Virus record (IMG/VR): IMGVR_UViG_3300030085_004825
Coordinates: 1 to 64,000 of that record
DNA length: 64,000 bases
Source: a virus
Direction: 5' to 3' (one strand)
Position 1 is the stretch's first letter, and every line of letters starts with the position of its first letter. The translations under genes were made by a program, and so were the position numbers. A model generated the notes under the pieces. The model was not told the DNA's origin, did no database searches, and saw nothing but the letters and a program-made list of their open reading frames with translations. Shown here piece after piece: positions 1 to 6,788 of the stretch.

Positions 1-26
1 ATTATTACAAGAATTAAATATTATAT

Positions 27-158
27 ATGGAAAGTGTATTATGGAGTGTATGGACTGGTTTTAGTGTGGTTATAACCCATTCATTGCCCGGACATGATTT
101 TTTAAGTCTGTTACAAAAATATATACAAAACACAATAAAACACACAAAGGTTTATTAA
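27..158 (+). CDS. possible 43-residue ORF, unknown
   Basis: This is an open frame from ATG to TAA with a stop just upstream, so it is not the tail of a longer gene. The product is 43 residues and ends in a basic stretch. No promoter element like those of the next five genes precedes it within the window, and I recognise no family. It may be a chance ORF in a leader region. Confidence 0.25.
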   Translation: MESVLWSVWTGFSVVITHSLPGHDFLSLLQKYIQNTIKHTKVY

Positions 159-196
159 AAAGAGTATTAACTGGGATAAAATTTATTAAAAAAGAT

Positions 197-220
197 TTCG
201 TATATTAAAGTATAATTAAA
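197..220 (+). promoter_or_regulatory. repeated early-type promoter element, copy 1
   Basis: TTCGTATATTA is followed after four bases by ATAATTAAA. The first T and the ATAATTA are 15 bases apart, as in the copies at 841, 1060 and 1306. The ATG at 229 lies 17 bases after the start of ATAATTA. Promoter function is inferred from repetition and position. Confidence 0.7.
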
Positions 221-228
221 AAAAAAAC

Positions 229-498
229 ATGGAATTAATATTTAAAAAATTTTTAAAGGATAATAACAAATTAATTAATGAGTTATATGATGAATATGGG
301 AGATGTGGTTTTATAGATAAATTATATGACACATACCAATTTGAGAACATGGTTAAAAAATGTAATTTTAATACTGAGGAAGAACAGGGGTATGTAGATG
401 GATGGACTGATGATAAGGATGAGTTATTTTATAAGATGTTAAAGGATTTTTATATATCACCCATAAATCAGTATATATTAGAATATGTTATAGTATAA
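229..498 (+). CDS. small hypothetical protein, 89 aa
   Basis: This 89-residue protein of unknown function is rich in Asp, Glu, Lys and Tyr and has two cysteines (C26, C45). It is probably soluble, with no signal peptide or membrane segment. It is the first of five short same-strand genes, each behind a copy of the same promoter-like element, a layout typical of phage early genes that act on the host. The leader before the ATG is a run of A with no Shine-Dalgarno match. The promoter-like element of the next gene overlaps its 3' end. Confidence 0.7.
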   Translation: MELIFKKFLKDNNKLINELYDEYGRCGFIDKLYDTYQFENMVKKCNFNTEEEQGYVDGWTDDKDELFYKMLKDFYISPINQYILEYVIV

Positions 499-504
499 TT
501 AAAA
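480..504 (+). promoter_or_regulatory. degenerate early-type promoter element, copy 2
   Basis: The downstream half, GTATAATTAAAAAA, matches the other copies. The upstream half is degraded to TATGTTA because it lies inside the coding end of the preceding gene. The spacing between halves is the same as in the perfect copies. It serves the ATG at 519. Confidence 0.5.
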
Positions 505-518
505 AATAAATAAAGGTT

Positions 519-818
519 ATGAAAAGTTTTAAGGACAAGTTTAAAGTAGTAAATGGATTAATAAAACAAACATCAGGAGGAATTATTGATGAGGAAAAAG
601 ATGTTGAATTGGATGTAACAGTAGGGTATCGTTCAGAGGATAATTATGGATGGTTTGAATTTTATGATGTTAAAACAGGAGGAAATGAGTGGTATGCTGA
701 GGGAGGATTATGGTTTGATGGAAAGGAATTAACTGATTACGATGGGGTATTTTCATTATCATCTTTTATTATATCATATCTTAAGAAGAAAGGATTTGAT
801 GTTTCATATGCAGAATAG
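519..818 (+). CDS. small hypothetical protein, 99 aa
   Basis: This 99-residue acidic protein is rich in aromatic residues. Its middle holds the motif WYAEGGLWFDGKEL followed by DYDGVFSL, and its end is predicted to be a helix. The style is that of small conserved hypothetical proteins of T4-like phages, but I cannot name a function. It has no membrane segment. It is the second gene of the left-hand cluster of short genes and starts in an A-rich leader without a Shine-Dalgarno sequence. Confidence 0.75.
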   Translation: MKSFKDKFKVVNGLIKQTSGGIIDEEKDVELDVTVGYRSEDNYGWFEFYDVKTGGNEWYAEGGLWFDGKELTDYDGVFSLSSFIISYLKKKGFDVSYAE

Positions 819-840
819 GAGTAAATTTACTAGAAATTAA

Positions 841-864
841 TTCGTATATTATATTATAATTAAA
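841..864 (+). promoter_or_regulatory. repeated early-type promoter element, copy 3
   Basis: A perfect TTCGTATATTA with ATAATTAAA starting 15 bases after its first base. The ATG at 873 lies 17 bases after the start of ATAATTA. Confidence 0.7.
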
Positions 865-872
865 AAAAACAT

Positions 873-1055
873 ATGAATAAATTAAGATTTGTTACGGACG
901 ATATTAAAGAGTTAAAAGAATTTAAAGTTAAATTAAACGAATTGGTAGAGGATCATCATCACGGAATATATTTAATAGATGATATATTTCACTATATAGG
1001 ACAAATAAATAAAACTTTAGATTATGTTATAAAACAGGACGAAGTAAATAAATAA
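873..1055 (+). CDS. small hypothetical protein, 60 aa
   Basis: This 60-residue protein is mostly charged helix, with a DHHHG motif near residues 27-31. No family is recognised. It is placed as a real gene because it sits between two copies of the promoter-like element at the usual distance and fills the gap between neighbours. Its start has an A-rich leader. Confidence 0.65.
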   Translation: MNKLRFVTDDIKELKEFKVKLNELVEDHHHGIYLIDDIFHYIGQINKTLDYVIKQDEVNK

Positions 1056-1059
1056 ATAA

Positions 1060-1083
1060 TTCGTATATTATAGTATAATTAAA
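1060..1083 (+). promoter_or_regulatory. repeated early-type promoter element, copy 4
   Basis: A perfect TTCGTATATTA with ATAATTAAA at the standard 15-base offset. It lies in the short gap between two small genes, 34 bases before the ATG at 1094. Confidence 0.7.
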
Positions 1084-1093
1084 AAGAGATAAT

Positions 1094-1297
1094 ATGTTTG
1101 AAAAAGAAATGTTATTGGGGATGCCCAAAGAGATGAAACTAGGTTTGTTGGATGATGCTAATAAAACTGGTGAATACACAATAGTAAGACAAATGATGAA
1201 GATATTATTGGATGCACCCATAAGTGAAGGTGGTATCAGTACTGAGGAGATACAAGAAGTACTTAGTATGAAAAAACAATACGGTAAGTTTAAATAA
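1094..1297 (+). CDS. small hypothetical protein, 67 aa
   Basis: This 67-residue protein is rich in Met and charged residues, with predicted helices throughout and no membrane segment. I recognise no family. The frame is supported by its own promoter-like element. The longer antisense ORF over this locus has no such signal and is rejected. Confidence 0.65.
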   Translation: MFEKEMLLGMPKEMKLGLLDDANKTGEYTIVRQMMKILLDAPISEGGISTEEIQEVLSMKKQYGKFK

Positions 1298-1305
1298 TAA
1301 AATAA

Positions 1306-1329
1306 TTCGTATATTACATCATAATTAAA
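1306..1329 (+). promoter_or_regulatory. repeated early-type promoter element, copy 5
   Basis: A perfect TTCGTATATTA with ATAATTAAA at the standard 15-base offset. The ATG at 1341 lies 20 bases after the start of ATAATTA. Confidence 0.7.
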
Positions 1330-1340
1330 AAAGATATAAT

Positions 1341-1589
1341 ATGAAAGTAACGTTTGAATTAGAGGAAAAAGAGTTGTGTGTATTAATTGATTTAATGCAA
1401 GGACATTGTGCAAGCGAGAAAGCGAGAGGTAAGAAAATGATGCCGTATTGGGAATCAGATGATCATGAGTTAAATAAAATGGAGATAGCGGGGCATAAGG
1501 ATAGACTAAATTTAGCTGAGGGATTAACTCATAAACTTGTTAAATTATATTGTGATGAGTTTTGGATAATAGATGGGATTGATGATTGA
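1341..1589 (+). CDS. small hypothetical protein, 82 aa
   Basis: This 82-residue acidic and histidine-containing protein opens with a beta-like stretch (KVTFELEEKELCVL) and continues as predicted helix. No function is recognised. It is the last gene of the left-hand cluster. A terminator hairpin follows 18 bases after its stop, so transcription of this unit probably ends here. Confidence 0.7.
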   Translation: MKVTFELEEKELCVLIDLMQGHCASEKARGKKMMPYWESDDHELNKMEIAGHKDRLNLAEGLTHKLVKLYCDEFWIIDGIDD

Positions 1590-1607
1590 TAGTAGTTGTT
1601 AAGGTTA

Positions 1608-1631
1608 GGGGGTAGTAATACCCCCTTTTTT
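1608..1631 (+). terminator. Rho-independent terminator
   Basis: The perfect 7-base stem GGGGGTA/TACCCCC closes a GTAA tetraloop and is followed by six T. It ends the unit of five small genes. Confidence 0.85.
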
Positions 1632-1639
1632 ATGTGGTA

Positions 1640-1674
1640 CCGTATATGGTAGTATATATATTATATGTATACGG
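1640..1674. repeat. 7-base inverted repeat
   Basis: CCGTATA (1640-1646) and TATACGG (1668-1674) are perfect inverted copies around an A+T-rich loop that is itself almost all alternating TA. It lies directly after the terminator. Confidence 0.5.
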
Positions 1675-1693
1675 CCATAATATAGTAATATCG

Positions 1694-1734
1694 TCCCACG
1701 CGCGCCGTTGTCAATATGGATGTGATGCGCGGGA
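1694..1734. other. GC-rich hairpin in A+T-rich region
   Basis: TCCC-AC-GCGC (1694-1703) can pair with GCGCGGGA (1727-1734), leaving AC as a bulge. The G+C density is unusual for this genome. It could be a protein-binding site or a structured RNA. Confidence 0.4.
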
Positions 1735-1932
1735 AGGAAAGGATTAGACACCCTTATAAATCGTAAACGATCTACCAACATCGATTAGTATATACTCATA
1801 TACCCCACAATGTAACCCAAATTCTCAAAATGGTAATTTTTTGTTTTTTCCACGGATATCAAATCTTTTTTTTTAAAAATTTTTTTTACTCGACAAAAAT
1901 ATATACCAGCACAATATGTATAAACAAAAAAT

Positions 1933-2169
1933 ATGAGTAATATTAAACAAGAAATGGATAAAGTAATCCAAGAATTAGAAAGTAAGGGTATCAACCACAC
2001 TACCACAGAACAACAAGTAGTTGGTTTAGGTGATATTGTAGAATCTTCTTTACAAAAGTTTGGAATTACCCAAGATAGGTTTAAAAGTTGGTTTGGTCTT
2101 CAAGAATGTAATTGTACCAAACGCAAAAAATATTTAAATAACCTTTTTAATTGGAAAGTTAATAAATAA
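1933..2169 (+). CDS. small CxC-motif protein, 78 aa
   Basis: This 78-residue protein has a helical first half and ends with CNCTKRKKYLNNLF, in which C59 and C61 form a CxC pair next to a basic cluster. Similar short CxC-RK-LN endings occur in small phage proteins encoded near fibre genes, but no function is known to me. It is the first gene after the gene-free stretch and is followed 3 bases later by a fibre-type gene. The leader is A-rich. Confidence 0.7.
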   Translation: MSNIKQEMDKVIQELESKGINHTTTEQQVVGLGDIVESSLQKFGITQDRFKSWFGLQECNCTKRKKYLNNLFNWKVNK

Positions 2170-2172
2170 TCA

Positions 2173-2490
2173 ATGTCAGTAAAATTTACATTCCATAATC
2201 CTTCAGCATCAGCTTATTTTATTATGGAGACAACAAAATCTTTTGATGAGGGATATACTTCGGCTACACCTAAGTATGCATCGGGTTCATTTTCCTCATT
2301 TACTGGGTCTGATATTACTACCCAACAAACATTTTTGTTTAAAGATGGGATTGTCCAAGATGATTTTAAATTAGCTCAAGTAGTACCTCCTGGTACTTCT
2401 TCATTTACATTTAATAATACTATTACTATACCTGTTGGGACTGTAATTTTTAGAGGGACAGGAGATTTTGACTTAATTATTGAAACTTAA
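2173..2490 (+). CDS. probable tail-fibre accessory protein, 105 aa
   Basis: This 105-residue protein is low in charge and rich in Ser, Thr, Phe and Gly with alternating beta-like segments, the composition of phage fibre or decoration proteins. It has no signal peptide. It lies between the CxC protein and the LamG adhesin and is spaced by only a few bases from both, so it is probably made and assembled with them. The specific role is inference. Confidence 0.65.
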   Translation: MSVKFTFHNPSASAYFIMETTKSFDEGYTSATPKYASGSFSSFTGSDITTQQTFLFKDGIVQDDFKLAQVVPPGTSSFTFNNTITIPVGTVIFRGTGDFDLIIET

Positions 2491-2499
2491 TATATACGT

Positions 2500-3399
2500 A
2501 TGGCTGTTTATAACATAACACGGAAGCAATTAAAGGAGAAAAGTACAATCCGAGGAGGTAGGAAAGTTGAGGGGATTTTAAATACATTTGAAATACCTGT
2601 TGCTGGTGGGTTTACTAATACCTATTCTGCTTTATTTACTGGTGCTACAAATGAAAAAATCGATACTGGTGATAGTTTTAAACCTTCAAGATCATCTTCT
2701 TTTAGTATAAGTGCGTGGGTAAAATATACTGGGGGTGAATATGATTCTAATACTATGCTTGTTTCTAAATTAGCAGCTGGGAGAGGTGCTGTATTTAGAG
2801 GGTATAGGGTGCAATTTAATAGTGAGATAGGCGTTGCATTTTCACTACAAGCTGTTGGGAATAATTTTATCACCCAGCAAACTGCTAAACATAGTGGATC
2901 AAATGCTCTTGTACCAACAAAAAACCAATGGAATCATATAGTAGCAACTTATAATGGAAATTTTAGTGGATCAGGAATGAATATTTATATTAATGGAGTT
3001 AGTTGTGTATCACAATCTGCAGGTGGTGATATTGTAAATAATTTTCAGAGAGGATCAACACCTAATGTATTAGATCTTTCTCAAGGAGAAATCCAAGATA
3101 CTTCAACTATTAGTATTGGATCACGAAGTGGTGGTGCAGGCTCAGTTTGGATTGGTAATATTGATGAATTTGTATTTTTTAATGGAGAGTTAGCCCAAAG
3201 TGATGTAACAGCTTTATATAATAGTGGATTACCTAATTTAGCAACTGATATAGATTATAGTAAACAATTTATAACCCCAGCACATTATTATAGAATGGGT
3301 GATAATGATGGAGGTACTGGTACTACAGTTACAGATCAAGTAGGTAGTGCAAATGGTACGCTTTTCTTTATGAACTTTGAAGAAGATGTACCAGATTAA
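2500..3399 (+). CDS. LamG/concanavalin-like tail adhesin
   Basis: This 299-residue protein carries a laminin-G-like (concanavalin A-like) lectin domain over about residues 40-240. Visible family features are SFSISAWVKYTGG, the central NQWNHIVATYNG, the IYINGV strand, then ISIGSRSGG and the closing IDEFVFFNGELAQSDV with ALYNSG. In phages such domains sit in tail fibres and bind surface glycans. The first 35 residues probably link to the fibre and the last 50 form a small beta tail. The gene follows a fibre-type gene and precedes a methyltransferase. The lectin fold is well supported, but the ligand is unknown. Confidence 0.85.
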   Translation: MAVYNITRKQLKEKSTIRGGRKVEGILNTFEIPVAGGFTNTYSALFTGATNEKIDTGDSFKPSRSSSFSISAWVKYTGGEYDSNTMLVSKLAAGRGAVFRGYRVQFNSEIGVAFSLQAVGNNFITQQTAKHSGSNALVPTKNQWNHIVATYNGNFSGSGMNIYINGVSCVSQSAGGDIVNNFQRGSTPNVLDLSQGEIQDTSTISIGSRSGGAGSVWIGNIDEFVFFNGELAQSDVTALYNSGLPNLATDIDYSKQFITPAHYYRMGDNDGGTGTTVTDQVGSANGTLFFMNFEEDVPD

Positions 3400-3401
3400 T
3401 T

Positions 3402-3968
3402 ATGAAACAATATAATGTAAATTTTCAAGATTCTCAAATTACATTTAATAAAAATAATGATCCTAATTTAATTGAACATGTAATGATGGATTGGGAGGAT
3501 GATCTTATGAAGGGTCATGCTAAGGTAGTATGTTATAATAAAGGAGATATTCTAGAATTTGGTTTTGGTATGGGTATATCTGCTACACATATCCAATCTT
3601 ATAAACCAAAATCTCACACTATAATAGAAATCCATCCCCAAATTATTGAAAAAGCCAAATTGTGGGCATTAGATAAACACAATGTTAAAATAATTGAGGG
3701 GGATTGGTTTGAATGTTTAGATCAACTAGATAAGTATGATGGCATATTTTTTGATACTTATAGTGATAATAATTTTACAGCATTTGGTCAAATAGCAAAA
3801 ACATTAACTAAACCAGGAGCTCATATTACGTGGTGGAACTCTATATCTAAACCCGATAATGTATATGGGTTTAAAGATGTTACATATATAAAATATGATG
3901 TAGATCCTCCTAAAAATAGTTATTTTAATGATAAGGCATATTATTTGCCTATAAAAATATTTCCCTAA
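3402..3968 (+). CDS. class I SAM methyltransferase, guanidinoacetate/arginine MTase-like
   Basis: This 188-residue enzyme has the Rossmann motif I LEFGFGMGIS (residues 51-60), the acidic residue of motif II in IIEIHP (E76), and YDGIFFDTY (112-120). The combination of GFGMGISATHIQ with FDTY is characteristic of guanidinoacetate N-methyltransferase and the related RMT2 arginine methyltransferases, which methylate a guanidino nitrogen using SAM. It is a little shorter than cellular forms. The substrate is not known; arginine of a virion or host protein, or a small guanidino compound, are possible. It begins 2 bases after the adhesin gene. Confidence 0.8.
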   Translation: MKQYNVNFQDSQITFNKNNDPNLIEHVMMDWEDDLMKGHAKVVCYNKGDILEFGFGMGISATHIQSYKPKSHTIIEIHPQIIEKAKLWALDKHNVKIIEGDWFECLDQLDKYDGIFFDTYSDNNFTAFGQIAKTLTKPGAHITWWNSISKPDNVYGFKDVTYIKYDVDPPKNSYFNDKAYYLPIKIFP

Positions 3969-3977
3969 TATTTATAA
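3969..3977 (+). promoter_or_regulatory. putative late-promoter motif TATTTATAA
   Basis: A perfect TATTTATAA that begins directly after the stop codon at 3966-3968. Its first base is 13 bases before the ATG at 3982. Confidence 0.5.
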
Positions 3978-3981
3978 GAAA

Positions 3982-4170
3982 ATGGCACATAAAGTATTTA
4001 TTAGACATACTTATATTTATAAATGTAGTGATAATAAATGTAAAGGAGAGTGGAAAATAAATGAAGCCGAAAACATTGAAAAATTGGGTTGTCCCCATTG
4101 TGGAAAACAAGACTATATAGAATATGTTAGAGTAGATCAACGTGAAAAATACAATAAAAAATGGGGATAA
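3982..4170 (+). CDS. zinc-ribbon small protein, 62 aa
   Basis: This 62-residue protein has two cysteine pairs, C15 with C20 and C37 with C40 in CPHC, the pattern of a small zinc ribbon. The rest is basic and aromatic. Such proteins often bind nucleic acid or a partner protein, but no specific role can be read. Its end overlaps the start of the lipoprotein gene by 10 bases in another frame, which suggests coupled translation. Confidence 0.75.
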   Translation: MAHKVFIRHTYIYKCSDNKCKGEWKINEAENIEKLGCPHCGKQDYIEYVRVDQREKYNKKWG

Positions 4171-4721
4171 AAATAAAACTAATTGTTTTATTTATATTAT
4201 GTTTTTTTTCTTGTAATAAAATTGATGATGATGGGTTTAAAATCTATAAAATTAAAGAAAATAAACATCGCTCTACTTTTAAAGTAAAATATACTGAAAA
4301 AGATTCATTTGATTTCCAAGTTAAATTTAATAAATCTGCTATATATACCTCTAAAGACCCTATAAACCAATTTGATGTTAATAAAATTTGGGGTTTAAGT
4401 GATTGTGGGACTACTCACCATAAAAATTCTATTCGATTTGGTTGGCGTTGGGATTTAAATCAAGAACAAATTGAAATTTTAATGTATCGCCGTTTATTAG
4501 GTGATTTTGATTTTAAATCATTAGGATATACAAATCCTGGGGATGTTAATTATATGTCGTTAGATATAACTGATAATTATTATTATATGTATTTAAATGG
4601 TATAGTAGATTCTATGGGTAGAGATTGTTGTAATGATCCTAAAAGAAGATATTTTTTATATCCTTATTTTGGTGGTACCGAAAAAGCCCCTCATGATATT
4701 ATTATAAAAATAAAAGATTAA
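4161..4721 (+). CDS. Bacteroidota-type lipoprotein
   Basis: This 186-residue protein begins with a lipoprotein signal peptide: K4 and K6, a hydrophobic core, then FFSC with the lipid-accepting C18 followed by NKIDDD. The mature part contains KFNKSAIYTSKDPINQ, DVNKIWGLSDCGT, IRFGWRWDLN and, near the end, YPYFGGTEKAPHD. I recognise this set as typical of a lipoprotein family common in Bacteroidota chromosomes. In the host it would be anchored in a membrane. A plausible role is superinfection exclusion or receptor masking, as known for lipoproteins of T5 and other phages; that is inference. It was probably acquired from a host. Confidence 0.8.
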   Translation: MGIKIKLIVLFILCFFSCNKIDDDGFKIYKIKENKHRSTFKVKYTEKDSFDFQVKFNKSAIYTSKDPINQFDVNKIWGLSDCGTTHHKNSIRFGWRWDLNQEQIEILMYRRLLGDFDFKSLGYTNPGDVNYMSLDITDNYYYMYLNGIVDSMGRDCCNDPKRRYFLYPYFGGTEKAPHDIIIKIKD

Positions 4722-4745
4722 AAAAGTAGGTTTTTTAAAAAAATT

Positions 4746-4767
4746 TTCGTATAGTTAAAAAAATTAA
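4746..4767 (+). promoter_or_regulatory. variant of the early-type promoter element
   Basis: TTCGTATAGTTA followed by A-rich DNA with AATTAA, 34 bases before the ATG at 4780. It matches the left-hand element in TTCGTATA and approximately in spacing. Confidence 0.4.
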
Positions 4768-4779
4768 AAAAAATACATT

Positions 4780-5004
4780 ATGAAAACTAAAAAGTTAACT
4801 ACCCCAGATGGAACTATTGTACATTATTTTGAAGGGAAAATGCATAATTGGGATGGTCCTGCTTTAATACCTGAAGGGAAAAGAAAAAATAAAGAATATT
4901 ATTTATATGGTATAAAATATTCTGAAGCTGAGTGGAAAGATGCTAAAAGGAGATGGGAAGGTTTGCCTTGGTATAAAGGATCTACCGCTAAAACTAGATT
5001 TTAA
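4780..5004 (+). CDS. conserved small phage protein with DGPA motif, 74 aa
   Basis: This 74-residue protein has a repeat-like core: G-x-x-HNWDGPAL followed by YYLYGIKYSEAEW. The same G-x-x-H-x-x-DGPA and YLYG-x-x-x-S-x-x-EW pattern occurs in short proteins of T4-like and large viruses and in longer beta-hairpin repeat proteins. Its function is unknown. It ends shortly before a TATTTATT motif and the next small gene. Confidence 0.7.
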   Translation: MKTKKLTTPDGTIVHYFEGKMHNWDGPALIPEGKRKNKEYYLYGIKYSEAEWKDAKRRWEGLPWYKGSTAKTRF

Positions 5005-5012
5005 TTTAAAAA

Positions 5013-5020
5013 TATTTATT
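5013..5020 (+). promoter_or_regulatory. late-promoter motif variant TATTTATT
   Basis: TATTTATT abuts the ATG at 5021, so a transcript started from it would be essentially leaderless. Confidence 0.35.
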
Positions 5021-5272
5021 ATGGATAATATTTATGAACAAAAATACCAAGCAGAATTAACAGATTTACAAGATCAATTAATAAATTTACAAAACAATTT
5101 AATTAGTATGTATAATATTAGAGATGATGTTTGGAGATATCACCCTAATAATGAAAATTTTGTAAATCCTATTGTTGAGTATGATAATGTTGTTGGGGAA
5201 ATAGAAGAATTACAAAAAACAATTAGTAAAATAGAATTAAAAGTAATGCATTTAAAGTCTGCTAACCAATAA
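5021..5272 (+). CDS. coiled-coil small protein, 83 aa
   Basis: This 83-residue protein has two long heptad-like helices (about 5-35 and 55-80, rich in Leu, Ile, Gln and Glu) around a short loop with DDVWRYHP. A helical hairpin is likely. I chose the ATG at 5021 rather than the upstream in-frame ATG at 4940, because the extra part overlaps the preceding gene and the TATTTATT motif lies just before 5021. The function is unknown. Confidence 0.7.
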   Translation: MDNIYEQKYQAELTDLQDQLINLQNNLISMYNIRDDVWRYHPNNENFVNPIVEYDNVVGEIEELQKTISKIELKVMHLKSANQ

Positions 5273-5278
5273 TATAAA

Positions 5279-5719
5279 ATGAATATAAATAACATATTTA
5301 GTTTATTTGGATCTAATGATAAAGACGATAAAGAAGATTTAGACGCTTTTAAAGATTCCCCTTTATTTAAAGTTGGGATGTTTAAAAAAATGATTTGGAA
5401 TGGAAAGGTTTTTAGAGATCAAGTTTTAAATTTTTTAAAAAAAGCTGATATTGACATGGAGATTGGGGATGATTTAGATGAAGCTGGGGATTATATGATG
5501 CACACTAGGGCTTATTATTGGGTACAGGATTGTAATTTACAAGACGAAGAATGGAAGAAAGCACTAAATCATTATATAGATGATGAGTTTGTAGTATGTT
5601 TTAAACTTTGTATAAAATATTTTGAAGAATTTGAAGAATTTGAAAAATGTGCTTTTCTTAAAAAAATTCAAACATATATAGAAAAACAAGAAGTTTTAAA
5701 TAAGTTAAAAGAAACTTGA
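5279..5719 (+). CDS. hypothetical acidic protein, 146 aa
   Basis: This 146-residue protein is strongly acidic in its first 30 residues and helical after that. Its motifs include MHTRAYYWVQDCNL and a FEEFEEFEKCAF stretch. It has no signal peptide, membrane segment or known catalytic motif. It starts 6 bases after the coiled-coil gene and is probably co-transcribed with it. I do not recognise a family. Confidence 0.7.
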   Translation: MNINNIFSLFGSNDKDDKEDLDAFKDSPLFKVGMFKKMIWNGKVFRDQVLNFLKKADIDMEIGDDLDEAGDYMMHTRAYYWVQDCNLQDEEWKKALNHYIDDEFVVCFKLCIKYFEEFEEFEKCAFLKKIQTYIEKQEVLNKLKET

Positions 5720-5809
5720 TTTCCTAAAATATTTTTATTACCTTAAAAACATATTTTGATTTTAAAAATGATTAAATAATTAAATGACTAAATAATTAAA
5801 TAAAAAAAA

Positions 5810-5977
5810 ATGAAAAATAAAGAGTTGTTATTAAGACGCTTACAAACTTTAGAAGGTTTACTTAAACGAACTAGAGTATATCTTAGTGAAAATCGTATAC
5901 AAGATACTAAAAAGGTACTTGAGCAAATCCTTGAATTAAGACAGGATATGGAATCAATAGTAGAAAGAGAAAACTAA
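5810..5977 (+). CDS. small helical protein, 55 aa
   Basis: This 55-residue ORF encodes an almost continuous amphipathic helix of Leu, Arg, Glu and Lys, with RRLQTLEGLLKRTR near the start and an acidic end. It has an A-rich leader of the same kind as its neighbours and lies in the gap between two larger genes, ending 16 bases before the HD-hydrolase ATG. The regular heptad-like content argues for a real gene. The function is unknown. Confidence 0.6.
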   Translation: MKNKELLLRRLQTLEGLLKRTRVYLSENRIQDTKKVLEQILELRQDMESIVEREN

Positions 5978-5993
5978 AATTAAAATAAAAGTT

Positions 5994-6788
5994 ATGAAAC
6001 TATCAGCAGAACACATACAAGCAAATTGGGAAGTATTTTTAACTAATATTGAACAATATATTTCTTCCCCTAGAAAAGAAAAATTACTCCAATTCTATAA
6101 AAAATATGAAGAACGTATTATGTTAATGCCTGCTTCCCATAAAAAAGAATATCATAATGCATTCCCAGGCGGATATGTTGAACATGTTAATAGGGTAGTG
6201 CGCTGTGCTTTAAAACAATGTGATTTATGGAAAGAAGAAGAAGCAGATATAACTACTTTTACAGAAGAAGAATTAGTATTTTCTGCTATTAATCACGATT
6301 TAGGTAAAATGGGTGATGAAGAAAATGAATCTTATATCCCCCAGACTGATAAATGGAGACGTGATAAATTAGGTGAAGATTATATGTTTAATGATAAAAT
6401 CCCTTTTGCTTCAGTACCAGATAGAGGTTTATTTTTACTCCAATCTCATAATATACAATATACATTTAATGAAATGGTAGCTATTCAAACACATGATGGT
6501 TTATATGACTCAGCAAATGATAAATATTTAAAAGGATGGATGCCAGAACAAAAACCAAGAACATGTTTACCTTTTATATTACACCAAGCCGATTTAATGG
6601 CAGCTCGTATTGAATTTGAACGTGAATGGTTATCTAAATTAAATAGAAAACAAAAATCCGTGGATAAGCCAAAAGAAAATTATACATTAGGAACAACACC
6701 AAATTCATCTAAAAAATTATCTACTAAAGTTAAAGCTTTAGGTTCGATGAAAAGTGATGGATTAAAAAATATGTTAGATAACTTATGA
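5994..6788 (+). CDS. HD-domain phosphohydrolase
   Basis: This 264-residue protein has the HD-superfamily metal ligands in order: H64 in FPGGYVEHV, H101-D102 in INHDLGKMG, H167-D168 in QTHDGLY, and H197/D200 in LHQADLMAARIE. HD proteins hydrolyse phosphomonoesters or phosphodiesters, and phage forms are often thought to act on nucleotides. The last 50 residues are basic and low in complexity. The gene overlaps the next by ATGA. It is similar in kind to HD genes of marine T4-like phages; the substrate is unknown. Confidence 0.85.
   Translation: MKLSAEHIQANWEVFLTNIEQYISSPRKEKLLQFYKKYEERIMLMPASHKKEYHNAFPGGYVEHVNRVVRCALKQCDLWKEEEADITTFTEEELVFSAINHDLGKMGDEENESYIPQTDKWRRDKLGEDYMFNDKIPFASVPDRGLFLLQSHNIQYTFNEMVAIQTHDGLYDSANDKYLKGWMPEQKPRTCLPFILHQADLMAARIEFEREWLSKLNRKQKSVDKPKENYTLGTTPNSSKKLSTKVKALGSMKSDGLKNMLDNL

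Larger units (their letters stand above)
1632..1932. other. gene-free region between early-type and late genes
   Basis: About 300 bases hold no convincing gene on either strand. The stretch contains a 7-base inverted repeat (1640-1674), a GC-rich patch able to form a hairpin (1694-1734), the short palindrome ATCG-TAAA-CGAT near 1760, and long T and A tracts at about 1838-1890. Such a region could hold promoters, an origin or a structured RNA. Nothing in the sequence decides between these. Confidence 0.6.

Noticed and set aside
1027-1413. Antisense ORF of 128 residues
   Set aside because: It lies opposite two small genes that each have their own promoter-like element. Its composition is what the reverse of A+T-rich coding DNA gives.
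4940-5020. Longer start for the coiled-coil protein
   Set aside because: The extension overlaps the preceding gene, and the TATTTATT motif sits directly before the ATG at 5021.
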